NCBI GenBank assembly: GCA_029959085.1
Contig: JARWIR010000062.1
Location: 2,480,001-2,544,000 of the forward strand
Reading direction: 5' to 3'
Source: Nemophila menziesii
Taxonomy: Eukaryota; Streptophyta; Magnoliopsida; Boraginales; Hydrophyllaceae
DNA: 64,000 nt
The notes below the pieces were generated by a model, which was given only the letters and a program-made list of their open reading frames with translations, made no database searches and was not told the DNA's origin. Positions within the stretch are counted from its first letter, which is position 1. Every line of letters begins with the position of its first letter. The position numbers were made by a program, and so were the translations under genes. Of this stretch, positions 41,174 through 51,882 are shown piece after piece.

Positions 41174-42493
41174 ATGGCTGCTATTACTAAGGTTTATGAA
41201 GAGAAAAAGGAAGAATCAGATGATGATTTTTGTTTATCTCCAGATAGAGAAGCTATTTATTCTAAGTTTGACGAACCAAAACTTTTGGTTCGAGTTATTG
41301 CAACAGGTAGCGTTAACCTTAATTATTTGAAGAAAATTATCATTCAATATTGGGGTGTTAAAGGCAGAATTTTTGTTAAGAATAATGGTTTGAATATGTT
41401 TACGGTTCAATTTGATAATGAAAAAGATTTTGAATTCGTGTGGGCTAATAGACCGTACCATATTTTTGGGTTTCATGTTCTTGTTCAGAAATATGTTGAA
41501 AGTATCTCTAATCCTGCTCTTCTAGATGAAACAGCTTTTTGGGTAAGATTTACTGGTATACCACTCTTTTTTATTAAAGAAGCGAATGTTATAAAAATAG
41601 CTGCTAAGATTGGGAAAGTTATTGATGTTCTTCTACCAGACCCTATTAAGTTCAAAGAAGATCCTTCTATTAGAGCTAGAATTGAGGTTTCAGTTAAGAA
41701 GCCTCTTTTATCAGGATTGAACTTTAAAATTTCTAAGGACCATAAAGTTTGGATCACTTTTCAATATGAGAAGCTCTATGATTTCTGTTTTAAATGTGGA
41801 ATACTTTCACATGAAGAGAAAGACTGTGATAACCCTAATAAATTGGCTATGAGGTTGGGAAATTGGATTAAGTTTGTTGAACAAGAGAAATTTGTCTTCA
41901 AAGCTACTAGGAATAATTTTACAACGCAAAAGAATAAGAAACCTTTGAAGAAAAAATATAAGAAAAAGGAAACTGAGATTGAAGAAGGAGAGATTGTTGC
42001 TACTGATAATTTAGTACAAAAATCTTTAATGGTTCCAACTGTTAACTTGGGAACTGAAGTTATTAAAGGTACTCTTCTCAAGACTGAAGTTAGACCTCTT
42101 AGTTCAGATGAAATTTTTAATCTTTGTGGACCAAATGAGGATAACCCTAAATTGGTTCCACTAGAAGTGGTAGAGAACAAAGTAGTGATTGATCCATCTA
42201 TCACACAGAACTCTAATACAGATATTAGTTTTGGCTCTATTGAAAGAACTAAAAAAGTAAGTGAAGACTTAGGGATTGCAAATGATGAAGATCTTATATC
42301 TCTAGTTCCAGCAACTCTCAACTCCTCTGATTTAGAGGCAGATGATGAGATGGCTGAACCAGATGATATGGAGATTCATAACTCTGATAAAGACAGTGGG
42401 ATTGAGAAGTGGTATGAGGAAGGGCTGATTAAAGGACTTGCTAATGAAGAGGTTTGCGGGGTTGACCCAATTCAACCCCAAGACCTTCAATGA
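41174..42493 (+). CDS. LINE-2 ORF1 protein (DUF4283 + zinc knuckle)
   Basis: 439 residues, intact. A DUF4283 domain spans about residues 30-180 (PKLLVRVIATGSVNLNYLKK, FVWANRPYHIFGFHVLVQKY). A zinc knuckle CFKCGILSHEEKDC with C-x2-C-x4-H-x4-C spacing sits near 210-224. A lysine-rich patch (KKPLKKKYKKKETEIEEGE) and an acidic, serine-rich tail ending CGVDPIQPQDLQ follow. It probably binds LINE RNA in the ribonucleoprotein particle. The start ATG follows a short leader (97 bp) and no upstream in-frame ATG competes. The stop TGA overlaps the ORF2 ATG. Confidence 0.92.
   Translation: MAAITKVYEEKKEESDDDFCLSPDREAIYSKFDEPKLLVRVIATGSVNLNYLKKIIIQYWGVKGRIFVKNNGLNMFTVQFDNEKDFEFVWANRPYHIFGFHVLVQKYVESISNPALLDETAFWVRFTGIPLFFIKEANVIKIAAKIGKVIDVLLPDPIKFKEDPSIRARIEVSVKKPLLSGLNFKISKDHKVWITFQYEKLYDFCFKCGILSHEEKDCDNPNKLAMRLGNWIKFVEQEKFVFKATRNNFTTQKNKKPLKKKYKKKETEIEEGEIVATDNLVQKSLMVPTVNLGTEVIKGTLLKTEVRPLSSDEIFNLCGPNEDNPKLVPLEVVENKVVIDPSITQNSNTDISFGSIERTKKVSEDLGIANDEDLISLVPATLNSSDLEADDEMAEPDDMEIHNSDKDSGIEKWYEEGLIKGLANEEVCGVDPIQPQDLQ
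42458..42479 (+). promoter_or_regulatory. Hairpin 10 nt upstream of the ORF1/ORF2 stop-start (LINE-2)
   Basis: An 8-bp perfect stem GGGGTTGA/TCAACCCC with a 6-nt loop, then 10 nt, then ATGA at 42490-42493. Length and spacing are the same as in LINE-1 and LINE-4. Confidence 0.55.
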
Positions 42494-45333
42494 TACAAGC
42501 TTGGAACTGTCAAGGCATTGGCACCCCCTTGACAGAATTGAGCTTGGTTGACATGATCAAGACTCACAAAATAGAGGTATTATTCCTTTCTGAAACTAAA
42601 CGTAAATTTGATTATTTACTGTCTTTAAGCTCTAGAATTCATTTAATTTTAGTAGCGCAATTAGACCCTTTAGGTCTTTCTGGTGGATTAGCAGTTTATG
42701 TTAAAGATCCTAATGCTTTTACTCTTATAGGATCTGATAAAAACCTGATACAATGCAAGTATATGGGGCCTAATTTGATGGAATTTGAGATAAATTTTGT
42801 CTATGGGCCACCTATTGATGAGGATAAAGAAAATTTCATTAAGAAATTAACTGAGATTCAACATGTTGCTAATAACTGGTGTATCATGGGTGATTTTAAC
42901 TTGATAAGGTTCTCTTCTGAGAAACTAGGAGGGGATATAAACACTTATCATAAGAAAAATATGGAATTATTCAATAACTTTATTCAAACTAACTCTTTGC
43001 TTGACCTTCCAGTTTTTGGATGTAATTTCTCTTGGTCCAACAAGAGAAATGACAACCAACTGATTAAGCAAAGATTAGACAGAATTTTGGTTAATAATGA
43101 TTGGATGAATTCATTTCCTAACTCCTGGAATGATACTCTTCCACCTTGTGGCTCTGACCATTCACCAATTGTTCTTAAATTGGGTTTATATAATGAGAAA
43201 CATAGAAAGAGATTTGTTCTTGAAAAGGGTTGGTTATTTGATAGCTCTTTATGTCGAATAATTCAATCTAAGTGGAAAGCAGGATGTTTTTTGGATATGA
43301 GAGGTGTTAAGAAATTTAAACACAAATTATCTCAAATCCAAAGACATATTTCAAAGTGGGCCCGGCAAAGAATCTTGAATAATAGGATTCTTATTAATAA
43401 CAACTTGAATCAGTTGGAAATTTTATTTAATGGGCCATACAGTGATGAGAATGAAGTTAAATTCATTACTCTGAGTAAAGAGCTTGAGGAATATTGGAAG
43501 AAAGAGGAGCTTTATTGGTCTCTGAGATCAAAAAATAATTGGCTTAAGTTAGGGGACAGGAACTCGAAATATTTTCATGCTATTACTAAAGTCAAGAGAA
43601 CTATGAATAAAATTCAAAAAATAAAGAATCTTGATAATGTTTGGCTTACTGATAAGGATGGTATTACACAAGAAATAACTAGATACTACAATATTATATT
43701 TAAGACAGTGGGTCAGAGAAATTACTCCCCCATACTGTCTAAAATCAACAAAGTTGTTACAAATGAGATAAATGATAATTTAACTGCAAAAATTACAATT
43801 GAAGAAGTTAAAGATGCAGTTTGGTCTTTGGGGAGTGATAAATCTCCAGGTCCAGATGGATTTGGGGGTTTCTTTTATAAGAAATTTTGGAATGAGATTA
43901 AGTTGGATCTTTTTTATCTTGTTAATGATTTTTTGGATGGTACATCTATTGAGGAGATTAATAGTACTATTATTGCATTAATACCCAAGTGCAATAACCC
44001 AGAAATGGTAGCCTCTTTCAGACCCATTAGTTGTGCTAACTTTGTTTACAAGGTTATATCTCGCATTTTAACTTCTAGACTCCAAGTTTGGATTGGTACT
44101 TTAATATCTGAGACACAAACGGCTTTTATCCCAGATAGGTCTATATTTGAAAAAATCTTACTTGCGCAAGAAGTTACACACTTTTTAAATAACAAAAGAT
44201 ATTCCAAAAAATATAGTCTTGCAATTAAAGCTGACATATGTAAGGCTTATGAAAACATTGAGTGGGATTTTCTACTTGATCTTTTAACAACAATGGGTTT
44301 TAGTTCTACATGGGTTGGTTGGATTAGTAATTGTATTACAACTGTTACACACAAAGTTCAAATCAATGGACAGCTGTATGATCTTCAAAAACCTGAGAAA
44401 GGTTTGAGACAGGGGGACCCCCTTTCTCCATACCTTTTCTGTTTGGTAACACAAGCAATGACTCATCTGTTGAATTATTATGTTGATATGGGATTATTGA
44501 AAGGTATTAAAATCTCAAGAGGTGCTCCTATGGTAACACATATCCTTTTTGCAGATGATAGTTTATTTTTCTTGGAAGCTGATGAATACAACATTGACAT
44601 TTTTATAAATATTCTTAACAGGTACTCATTTGCAACAGGGCAAAAAGTGAATTTAAATAAAATTGGTGTTATTTTTAGTAAGAACACTCCTTTTGTTACA
44701 AGAAACTTAATATCAAATCAGTTGAATATGCGAAAACTTGATCATTTAGGGAAATATCTTGGTATTCCCTCTTCTTGGGGAAAATCAAAGGTTAAGTCCC
44801 TTGAGTGGTTACTTGAAATGATTATTAGAAGAATGGAAAGTTGGGATACAAAATTACTCTCAAAAAGTGGTAAAGAAATCTTGATAAAGGCTGTTATTAG
44901 TGCTATTCCTAACTATATATTATCTGTTTTTCTTGTCCCTAAGAAAATCACCTCTCATATTACTTCTCTTATTTCTGACTTCTACTGGAATAATCAAGGT
45001 GAAGGTAGATGTCATTGGGTTAAATGGATCACACTTATGCAATCTAAAGATGATGGAGGCCTTGGTTTCAAGGACTTTCATTGTCAAAATTTGGCTCTAT
45101 TAGCATCTAATGCTTGGAAATTTATGAATAGGAAGAATTCTTTACTGTATAAAATCTTTAAAGGTAAATATTTTCCCAATGTTGATTTTATTGATGCTAA
45201 ACTTCCTAGTAACTGCTCTTGGGGCTTTAAAAGCCTTATTGAAGGCAGAAACTGTTTTTTGAAAGATCTAAGATGGTCAGTTGGTGATGGAAAGAGTATT
45301 AAAATTTGGGGAGATCAATGGATCCCAAATTAA
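42490..45333 (+). CDS. LINE-2 ORF2: endonuclease and reverse transcriptase
   Basis: 947 codons open. The endonuclease (residues 1-225) has WNCQGIG, LSETK, GDFNLIR and GSDHSP. RT (about 450-760) has SPGPDGFGGFFYKKFW, FRPISCANFVYKV, KADICKAYENIEWDF, GLRQGDPLSPYLF and the catalytic FADDS. The RT-linked C-terminal part continues to GDQWIPN, then a TAA at 45331-45333 that is not the natural end: homology goes on in the same frame to about 45490. All residues needed for nicking and cDNA synthesis appear present. It starts inside the last codons of ORF1 in the -1 frame. Confidence 0.93.
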   Translation: MIQAWNCQGIGTPLTELSLVDMIKTHKIEVLFLSETKRKFDYLLSLSSRIHLILVAQLDPLGLSGGLAVYVKDPNAFTLIGSDKNLIQCKYMGPNLMEFEINFVYGPPIDEDKENFIKKLTEIQHVANNWCIMGDFNLIRFSSEKLGGDINTYHKKNMELFNNFIQTNSLLDLPVFGCNFSWSNKRNDNQLIKQRLDRILVNNDWMNSFPNSWNDTLPPCGSDHSPIVLKLGLYNEKHRKRFVLEKGWLFDSSLCRIIQSKWKAGCFLDMRGVKKFKHKLSQIQRHISKWARQRILNNRILINNNLNQLEILFNGPYSDENEVKFITLSKELEEYWKKEELYWSLRSKNNWLKLGDRNSKYFHAITKVKRTMNKIQKIKNLDNVWLTDKDGITQEITRYYNIIFKTVGQRNYSPILSKINKVVTNEINDNLTAKITIEEVKDAVWSLGSDKSPGPDGFGGFFYKKFWNEIKLDLFYLVNDFLDGTSIEEINSTIIALIPKCNNPEMVASFRPISCANFVYKVISRILTSRLQVWIGTLISETQTAFIPDRSIFEKILLAQEVTHFLNNKRYSKKYSLAIKADICKAYENIEWDFLLDLLTTMGFSSTWVGWISNCITTVTHKVQINGQLYDLQKPEKGLRQGDPLSPYLFCLVTQAMTHLLNYYVDMGLLKGIKISRGAPMVTHILFADDSLFFLEADEYNIDIFINILNRYSFATGQKVNLNKIGVIFSKNTPFVTRNLISNQLNMRKLDHLGKYLGIPSSWGKSKVKSLEWLLEMIIRRMESWDTKLLSKSGKEILIKAVISAIPNYILSVFLVPKKITSHITSLISDFYWNNQGEGRCHWVKWITLMQSKDDGGLGFKDFHCQNLALLASNAWKFMNRKNSLLYKIFKGKYFPNVDFIDAKLPSNCSWGFKSLIEGRNCFLKDLRWSVGDGKSIKIWGDQWIPN

Positions 45334-46679
45334 ACTTATATAACAAAACCTTTGGGTTGTGATTTAATGTATGTTTCTGAACTATTTTGTTTTGCAAAAT
45401 TTGAGTGGAATATGCAGATTATAAATCAATTGTTTGATGAAAATGTTAGTGCAACCATAGCTAATATATATATATCCCACCATTCCCATGTGAAGACATT
45501 CCTTTTTGGAGTTGCTCACATGATGGAGAGGTGAATGTAAGAGATATATATAAAGTATTATGGAGGGCAAAACAAGATCAATACATTATTAGTAATAAAG
45601 GATTGGCTGAACCTTCTTTTAAATTGGATACTGATGACTGGAAGTTTATTTGGAAAATGAAAGTTCAACCAAAAATCAAAAACTTTATTTGGAAATGCTG
45701 TGAGAATGCATTACCAACTAATGAAAATAGAAAGATCAGAAAATCTTGTGACTCATCTATCTGTCTTATATGTGAAAGTGAAAATGAGAATGTTGAACAC
45801 TTGCTTTTTCATTGTTCTTGGGCCAAAGCTGTATGGCTTGCGAGTCCTCTATGTTTTAAAGCTCTTGCTGAGCCATCCTTTCATTTCAAGAAATGGATTA
45901 ATTTTATAAGAATGTGTATTCTTGAGAATGATAAGTTTGATTTTAAATTTGGCGAAATGGCTTGCACTATAGCTTGGTTCATCTGGAAAGGCAGGAATGA
46001 GTTTTTATTTAGAGGAGTTACTCCTGACCCTTATGAAACTGTCCAAAAAGCGTTAAAGGCCTATGATGAATACACCTATGCTAATAGATTAATTTCTGAG
46101 GCTAATGTTCATTGTAATCCTATTGATATTCATGATCAACATACTTCTTGTTTGAGAAACAGTGAAAGTTTAAACTCTAAAACTGGATGGACCCCACCTA
46201 GTATAGGGAATTTCAAAATAAACTGTGATGCATCCTTTAATTTAATTACTAAGCAAGCCTCTGTTGCATGTGTAATTAGGGATTCAAAGGGCATGATGAT
46301 TGATGGATTAGCTAGCATTGTGGCTGCAAACTCTCCTGTTGAAGCTGAGGCAAGAGGGATTCTTAGTGCTTGTGAATAAGCTGCTTCACTTCCTAAAGGA
46401 TCAGTTGAGATAGAGAGTGACTGTACTTTGTTAGTTAATCAAACTGTAATAGGAGCTAAATTGTCTAGTGTTACTAAGGTTTTGGTATCTTGTATTCGTA
46501 GATGTGTTATTTTGTGTAATCTTAAGGTCTCTTTTGCCAAGAGATCAAAGAATGCTTGTGCTGATTGGGTTTCTAAACAAAAGCTCAAGGGCTTATTGTT
46601 TAGTCTTTGGAACTTAGTTCCCCCTCCCCAATTAGCCAAACTCTTACTTGCTGATTTCCAACCATTAGGGATTGGATAA
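45334..46679 (+). pseudogene. LINE-2 ORF2 C-terminus (zf-RVT, RNase H), broken
   Basis: After the TAA at 45331 the frame runs to about 45490, where an indel shifts it; from there the frame of 45531-46379 continues the protein (WSCSHDGEVNVRDIYKVLW...). zf-RVT: FIWKCCENALPTNENR and CLICESENENVEHLLFHC. RNase H: NCDASFN (D), EAEARGILSACE (E), then a TAA at 46377-46379, then ESDCTLLV (D) and ACADWVSKQ (D) up to the natural stop at 46679. So RNase H is split by one stop. Three lesions in total; all others are conservative. Confidence 0.88.
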
Positions 46680-46754
46680 GTGTTTGTATTCTTCTTTTTA
46701 ATATATCTCTTTCGACCAAAAAAAAAAAAAAAAAAAAAAACAAAATTTACTATT

Positions 46755-47150
46755 TGAAATAGTGATTTTTTTACGTAGTTCAAAACATGAAATTCCATCT
46801 TTAATTAAACATGGAATTCCGTGTTTGCGAAAAAATAATTAAAAAAAATTCAAAAAATTCAAAAAGTTCCAAAAAATTAATAGACGTAAATATTAATTTG
46901 ATTTATTCAAATATATAATTTTTTTTTATTTTTTTGATTTTTTTAGAATTAGTTATGACGATTTTAAAAAAAATTCACGGACGCACGCATGTGTTTATTA
47001 GTTTTTGTTTTGTTTTTTTTTCTAATTTCATTTTTCTTTTTTTTAATTATTAATTATAAAGTATTTTGGAATGAGGTTGTTTTTAATAAAATATCTTATT
47101 GTAGGTACTTTTTTCTAAATAAGTTTTTCATAGGCATTAATCTATAAATT
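46755..47150. repeat. Fold-back unit 2, right part
   Basis: Continues unit 2 after LINE-2: TGAAATAGTGATTTTTTT (as at 40029-40046 in unit 1), small ACATGAAATTC palindrome remnants, then the right arm GACGTAAATATTAATTTGA ... GTTATGACGATTTT ... CACGGACGCACGC (46875-46992) and TGTTTATTAGTTTTTGTTTT as in unit 1. Confidence 0.65.
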
Positions 47151-47264
47151 GGTTCTATTAAAAAACATGAAATTGATGTTTTCGATATTTTTTCAAAATA
47201 TTGAAATTTTCTTTTAGATTCATGGCCGTGGAAAAAAAAGAGTTTTATATTTTATAATTTTATA

Positions 47265-47445
47265 ATTTTATGATCATGCTTTATATGAATCTTAGCCTTT
47301 AATTTAAAGAGTTCTACTCATAAAAATAAAATTATATCTTGAATACTGTTTTCCTATATATAAACAAGTAAACCTAGTATGGTCTACATAGATATAAAAA
47401 GCTATGACCTACAAAGATAGATATAAAAAACTAATATTTTTTTGG
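47265..47445. repeat. Duplicated segment, copy 2
   Basis: Same order and orientation as 39265-39455, diverged. Confidence 0.7.
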
Positions 47446-47846
47446 CCGTGGTTTCTTTATTTACTCTTACCTATCAAAATTGTCAAAACATTTTTTTTTC
47501 AACAAAACCAACAAAAGAACTACTTCCTACACAGATTCCTACACAGAGTATTGAGTAACCTATCAGAATCAACTAAAGAGTGATCTATCCAGCTAGAGAT
47601 GTTAATATTTCTCTTCGTACATCTTGCCAGTGCATCTGTTGTAGTGTTGTAGCATCTATTGATGTACTTAACTTCCCACTGTGGACAGCGACCTAGTCAA
47701 CTTTCGATTTCCGAAAGGATGGGCTTAAGACTCCAATGCAGCTCGATCTTCTTCTTAATTCTTTGAGTTAACTCAAGATTCTCAGAGTAGAAGGAAATCC
47801 TCTGACTGTTGAGATCGTGAGATGATCTCATGGCCAGCAAAATGAC

Positions 47847-48538
47847 TCAAGCTTCTCCTTCAAGGGCCTTATTAATCCTGCATCTCAAGTTGACCTTCCT
47901 ATCAATATAACCATTCGTATTAACTCCTATAGCACTAACGACAGATATATTACTTCCCTCTTTAACTGAAGTATCACACATCCATATCATTTCGGCCATA
48001 TCTTCTGCCGCTGGGATATCGATATCTTTCACGACCATCGCATTATCAACTTTACCCATATACCCAACCTTCAACTTATCACCGAAGAGTCTAAACATGC
48101 TATCTTTCACTCTATGAAAAATATCATCAATACACCATGGTTTTCTCTCATGAAAACACTTCATCCTTTCCTTCCAAATATTCCACATTATTGAAAGAAT
48201 GTATGCTATAACTACTTTCTTATCCCATCCATTCTTAGTACAACTTTGCACCGTTTTTAGTAACCATTCGCCATATTATCTTGAAGAGATGTATCAATTC
48301 TGATTTGAAGAGGATACTTAGCCCAAACCTCCCTACTAAATGGACATTTACGAAGAAGATGGGACACGTTTTCCCCTTCGATTTCACACCATTCGCACAA
48401 GTCTTCCTTTAAACATCTTTTACGAACCAGATTGTTTTTTGTTGGAATCTCATTATTACAGACTTTCCATCCGAAGTTTTTAGTCTTAGCTTGAACATTC
48501 GCTCCCCAAATAACATTCCAAAGTTCACTTTTTAGCAC
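47847..48538 (-). pseudogene. LINE-3 ORF2: zf-RVT and RNase H part
   Basis: 48257-48538 reads WNVIWGANVQAKTKNFGWKV and CEWCEIEGENVSHLLRKC (zf-RVT). After a frameshift near 48255, 47847-48251 gives WNIWKERMKCFHERKPW and an RNase H start CDTSVKEG ... ALEGEA. The rest down to 47500 has several stops but still recalls RNase H text. Confidence 0.8.
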
Positions 48539-48569
48539 TTCGCCATTCCTAGATGATTAGATTCATTGG

Positions 48570-50360
48570 CTATGTCCTCGCTAATAATGGCATGATACCC
48601 CGACTTTGTTGAATATTCTCCATTTTTAATGGCCAAATAATTTTATCTTCCCTATTAGACTTAATTATTGGAATCTCTCGAATATATGCGATCGTCTCAT
48701 AAGAAAATAGCCTTTTTAGCATATTGAAATCCCAATCATTACCATGTTCATTGATTAACTCACTAACTTTCACGGCCAAAGGATTAGCTGGTCTCTCCGC
48801 ATAAAATCCCTTTCTTATCCAACAGTAATCCCATATATTAATGTGTGCTCCATTACCCACCTGCCAGATACAGTGTTTTTGGAGAAATTGTATACCTTTG
48901 AAGAGACTAGCCCAAGTCCACGATGCATCCCAAATATCACAATCAGGAAAATAAATCACTTTTAACACCTTTGTTACAAAGGAACCAGGTTTATGGATGA
49001 TTCTCCAAGCTTGCGCAGCTAGCATGGCCATGTTCATTTTATAAAAATCTCTAAACCCAAGACCGCCAACTTTTTTAGACCTAGCGATTTTCTTCCACGC
49101 CACACAATGAATTCTCTTCCGACTAGATGAATCCCACAAAAAATTAGCCACAATGCTTGACATTTTTTTACAAAACGTCTTTGGGAATTCAAAGATCGAC
49201 ATAGCGTAATTCGGTATAGCTTGAAGAACAACTTTAATAAGGGTTTCTTTACCCCCATCAGACAAAAGATTTTCCATCCAGCTAGTTGACTTGGAAACTA
49301 GTCGGTCTTTAATATAGTTAAGATTTTGAATCTTCGCCCTTTTGATAGAAAGAGGATCTCCCAAATACTTACCCAAGTCATTGGTATTTTCAATGTTCAA
49401 AGTACTTGAAACTTCGCTCTGTACTTCAGTCGGCGTGTTCTTACTAAAAAAGATAGAGGATTTTCCAGAGATTAATACGTTGACCAGAAGCGTTACAATA
49501 TTCCTTTAAGATTTCTTGGAAAGTCTCTATTTCTTTCTGATTGATATAAATAAAAAAAAACGCAATCGTCGGCAAAAAGTAAATGAGTAAGACACGAACA
49601 ATTTCTCGTAATAGAAATTCCTTTAATAGAACCTTCTCGGCAATGGAAGTTAATAAAACTGATAAGGCTTTCCGTAAGAAGAGAGAAGAGGAGGGGAGAT
49701 AGAGGATCCCCTTGTCTAAGACCTTGGGATGGTTGAAATTTCTTTGAACGCTGGCCATTAACCTTGACTTGAAATGAAACTGATGAAACGCAATTCATAA
49801 TCCATTTAACCCATTTCTCACAAAATCCCGTGGCTGATAATGTTTTAGCTAAAAAATTCCAATTAACCTGGTCATATGCCTTTTCCATATCTAATTTAAC
49901 CGCGGCATAATATTTTTTTTGTTCTCCTTTTGTTACTCAGAAAAAAAGAAATTTCTTGCGCAATAAGGATATTATCTTGAATATTCCTACCTTTAATAAA
50001 AGCTGCTTGTGTAGGAGATACTAATTCATTCACATATTTTTGAAGCCTGGAAGCCAACACCTTAGCAATAACGTTATAACAAAAATTTGCACAGGATATT
50101 GGTCTATCTTCTTTTACACATTCCTGAGATGATCCTTTCGGGATAAGGGTCATAACAGAATCATTAATTTTCTTTAAATTAAGATTAGACTCAAAGATCT
50201 CTCTCACCATATTAAAGATATCACCTTTGATAGTGTCCCAAAATTCATGGTAGAATTTTTCTGGAAGCCCATCCGGACCAGGGGCTTTTGATCCAGGCAT
50301 ATCAAAAACAGCTTTCGTGACCTCTTCAATTGATGGAGTACTAGTAAGCTCTTCATTCAT
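48570..50360 (-). pseudogene. LINE-3 ORF2: reverse transcriptase
   Basis: Three main pieces: 49896-50360 (APGPDGLPEKFYHEFWD, DRPISCANFCYNVIAK), 49493-49888 (MEKAYDQVNWNF, GLRQGDPLSPLLF, catalytic FADDC in LLFADDCVFF) and 48570-49400 (LGKYLGDPLSIKRAKIQ, the RT thumb and downstream region). The first joint is an indel in an A-run of eight (plus-strand T-run 49913-49920); the second lies near 49450. The catalytic Asp pair is intact, but the frame is broken at least twice and the N-terminus is missing. Confidence 0.85.
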
Positions 50361-50529
50361 TGAATGTGTAACTAAAGACGGAATAAACTGCGTAAAGCAT
50401 TCACTCTCACTATAGATCTCAACTTTGTTAATGCTTAATTCAAGGGACCAATTTTTTTTGCAAAAATCATTAACAATGAAGACATTAGCTTTAACTACCT
50501 GCGGAAGAACATCAACCCATCTTGGCTAA

Positions 50530-51882
50530 TTACAGAAAAATGTCACATAGAAAAAAAGTCCTTAACACCTGTCTCATTGCCTTCAAAAGAGATGAAGACC
50601 TCGAAATTATTTGGAAAAATAGGCCATAGAACGTTATCGGCAAGCATGTTCTATTATAGAAATAGGACTCAACTAAAGGATTGTCTAGATCACAACTTTC
50701 TACTACCTCCTTTATTGTTCAGATCCATGGAATCCCACCTACACCAATCAATGAAGATAACACAACTAAAATAGCAACTCAACTGGGAAAAGTGGAATAC
50801 ATTATCCCACCACCAGTTAACACCTTCAAGGAATTTGGAGCATTTCGGGTTAGAGTCAACTGGAATATTCTCAAGCCTCTTTCAAACAACTACTCGATCT
50901 ACCTCGAAGATGGACATACAATTAAGGGTTAACTTAAATTCGAAAAATTATGTGACTTTTGCTGCATCTGTAGCCTACTAGATCACGAAGAAGGAAGCTG
51001 CAAAATCAAAAGCAAACTCAGATTTAAACTCGCGAAAGCCATCAACGGATTTGAGTCCAAATACAATGAAAGAAAGGAAAAATCAAAAGTCTACTATAAA
51101 TCAACAAAAAACCCTAACTCGGATTATGAAAATCTGACTCAATTCTTTGAAAATTCAAAATCAAATGCACGAAAATCGATGCTACCAACCTTCGAGGCAC
51201 ACAAAATAGCCTCTCCACCATTATTGTCTGCCGGAAAATCATCACGAAAGTGGAATGGTATCTCTGGCAATGTTACTTCTAGCCTGACAAGTACACATAA
51301 TAGACTTATTAAGTCCAAAGCCTTATCCAATATACCACCTGTCATTATTGGGCCTAGTAAAGATTGGGCCGATATCTTAAATGAAGTAAGAAACAACATC
51401 TACTTAACACCTCTTGAACAAATCCCAATACCATACATATCCACCACACCCTCCTCAATTACTTTCGGATCACTTGAAAAGCCCACAAAAATACAACATC
51501 ACCATTTTCCCCAATTAATTCGCAATCATAATAACAAAACCCCTTCGATGAACAACATTTTCCCTCTTCACTAACCGACATTTCCCTCCATCTCCAATCT
51601 ACAGAATCAATGACTACAAACCCCAATACAACAAACAATACACGAGAGAAATCACTACAGCAAAATCAATCAAAAAAACATGACAAACTCTGGTTTAGAC
51701 GCTGGGAATGTCAAATTCAACAACCTATCCCCAAGATTGATGGAAACAAGGAGACCACCATGGAAGCTACAAGCAACACATAGCCTATGATGCAAGATAT
51801 AGAAGCAATTGAAACTATGGAGCAGATAGCTGAACAAAAGGTTTGCGGGATTGTTTTCAAACAAACCCAAAACGCTCAATGA
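50530..51882 (+). pseudogene. LINE-4 ORF1 remnant
   Basis: Begins inside DUF4283 (AFKRDEDLEIIWKNRP). Then QIHGIPPTPINEDNTTKIATQLGKVEYIIPP, a stop at about 50930, and a zinc knuckle CDFCCICSLLDHEEGSC with one spacing irregularity near 50950-51002. A long Ser/Pro/Thr/Asn-rich region (51179-51574) follows. The end reads VCGIVFKQTQNAQ before the TGA at 51880-51882. The family tail CGVDPxQPQ is changed at several residues while the RNA hairpin it encodes is kept. Confidence 0.8.
51847..51868 (+). promoter_or_regulatory. Hairpin 10 nt upstream of the ORF1/ORF2 stop-start (LINE-4)
   Basis: A 22-nt stretch like the LINE-1/2 hairpin but with altered bases: GGGATTGTTT pairs with AAACAAACCC with one mismatch (A-A). 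The eighth pair is T-A instead of A-T. It ends exactly 10 nt before the ATG at 51879. Confidence 0.55.

Larger units (their letters stand above)
41077..46738 (+). mobile_element. LINE-2: full-length, nearly intact LINE
   Basis: Flanked by a target duplication AACAAAATTTACTATT (41061-41076 and 46739-46754; the first As overlap the A-tail). It starts with a 97-bp 5' UTR, then ORF1 and ORF2 joined by an ATGA overlap, and ends TTTCGACC followed by about 22 As. ORF1, endonuclease and RT are open; only the last quarter of ORF2 is broken (one frameshift, two stops). It is the youngest-looking LINE here. It sits in the loop of fold-back unit 2. Confidence 0.93.
47490..50528 (-). mobile_element. LINE-3: 5'-truncated, decayed LINE
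   Basis: Minus strand; the 3' A-tail is the plus-strand T-run at about 47490-47498. It holds most of the RT domain, zf-RVT and a damaged RNase H, but no endonuclease or ORF1. Sequence motifs (EKAYDQVNWNF, RVNGQRSKKFQPSQ) place it in a different family from LINE-1/2/4. It ends at about 50528, directly against LINE-4, which runs the other way. No target duplication found. Confidence 0.8.
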
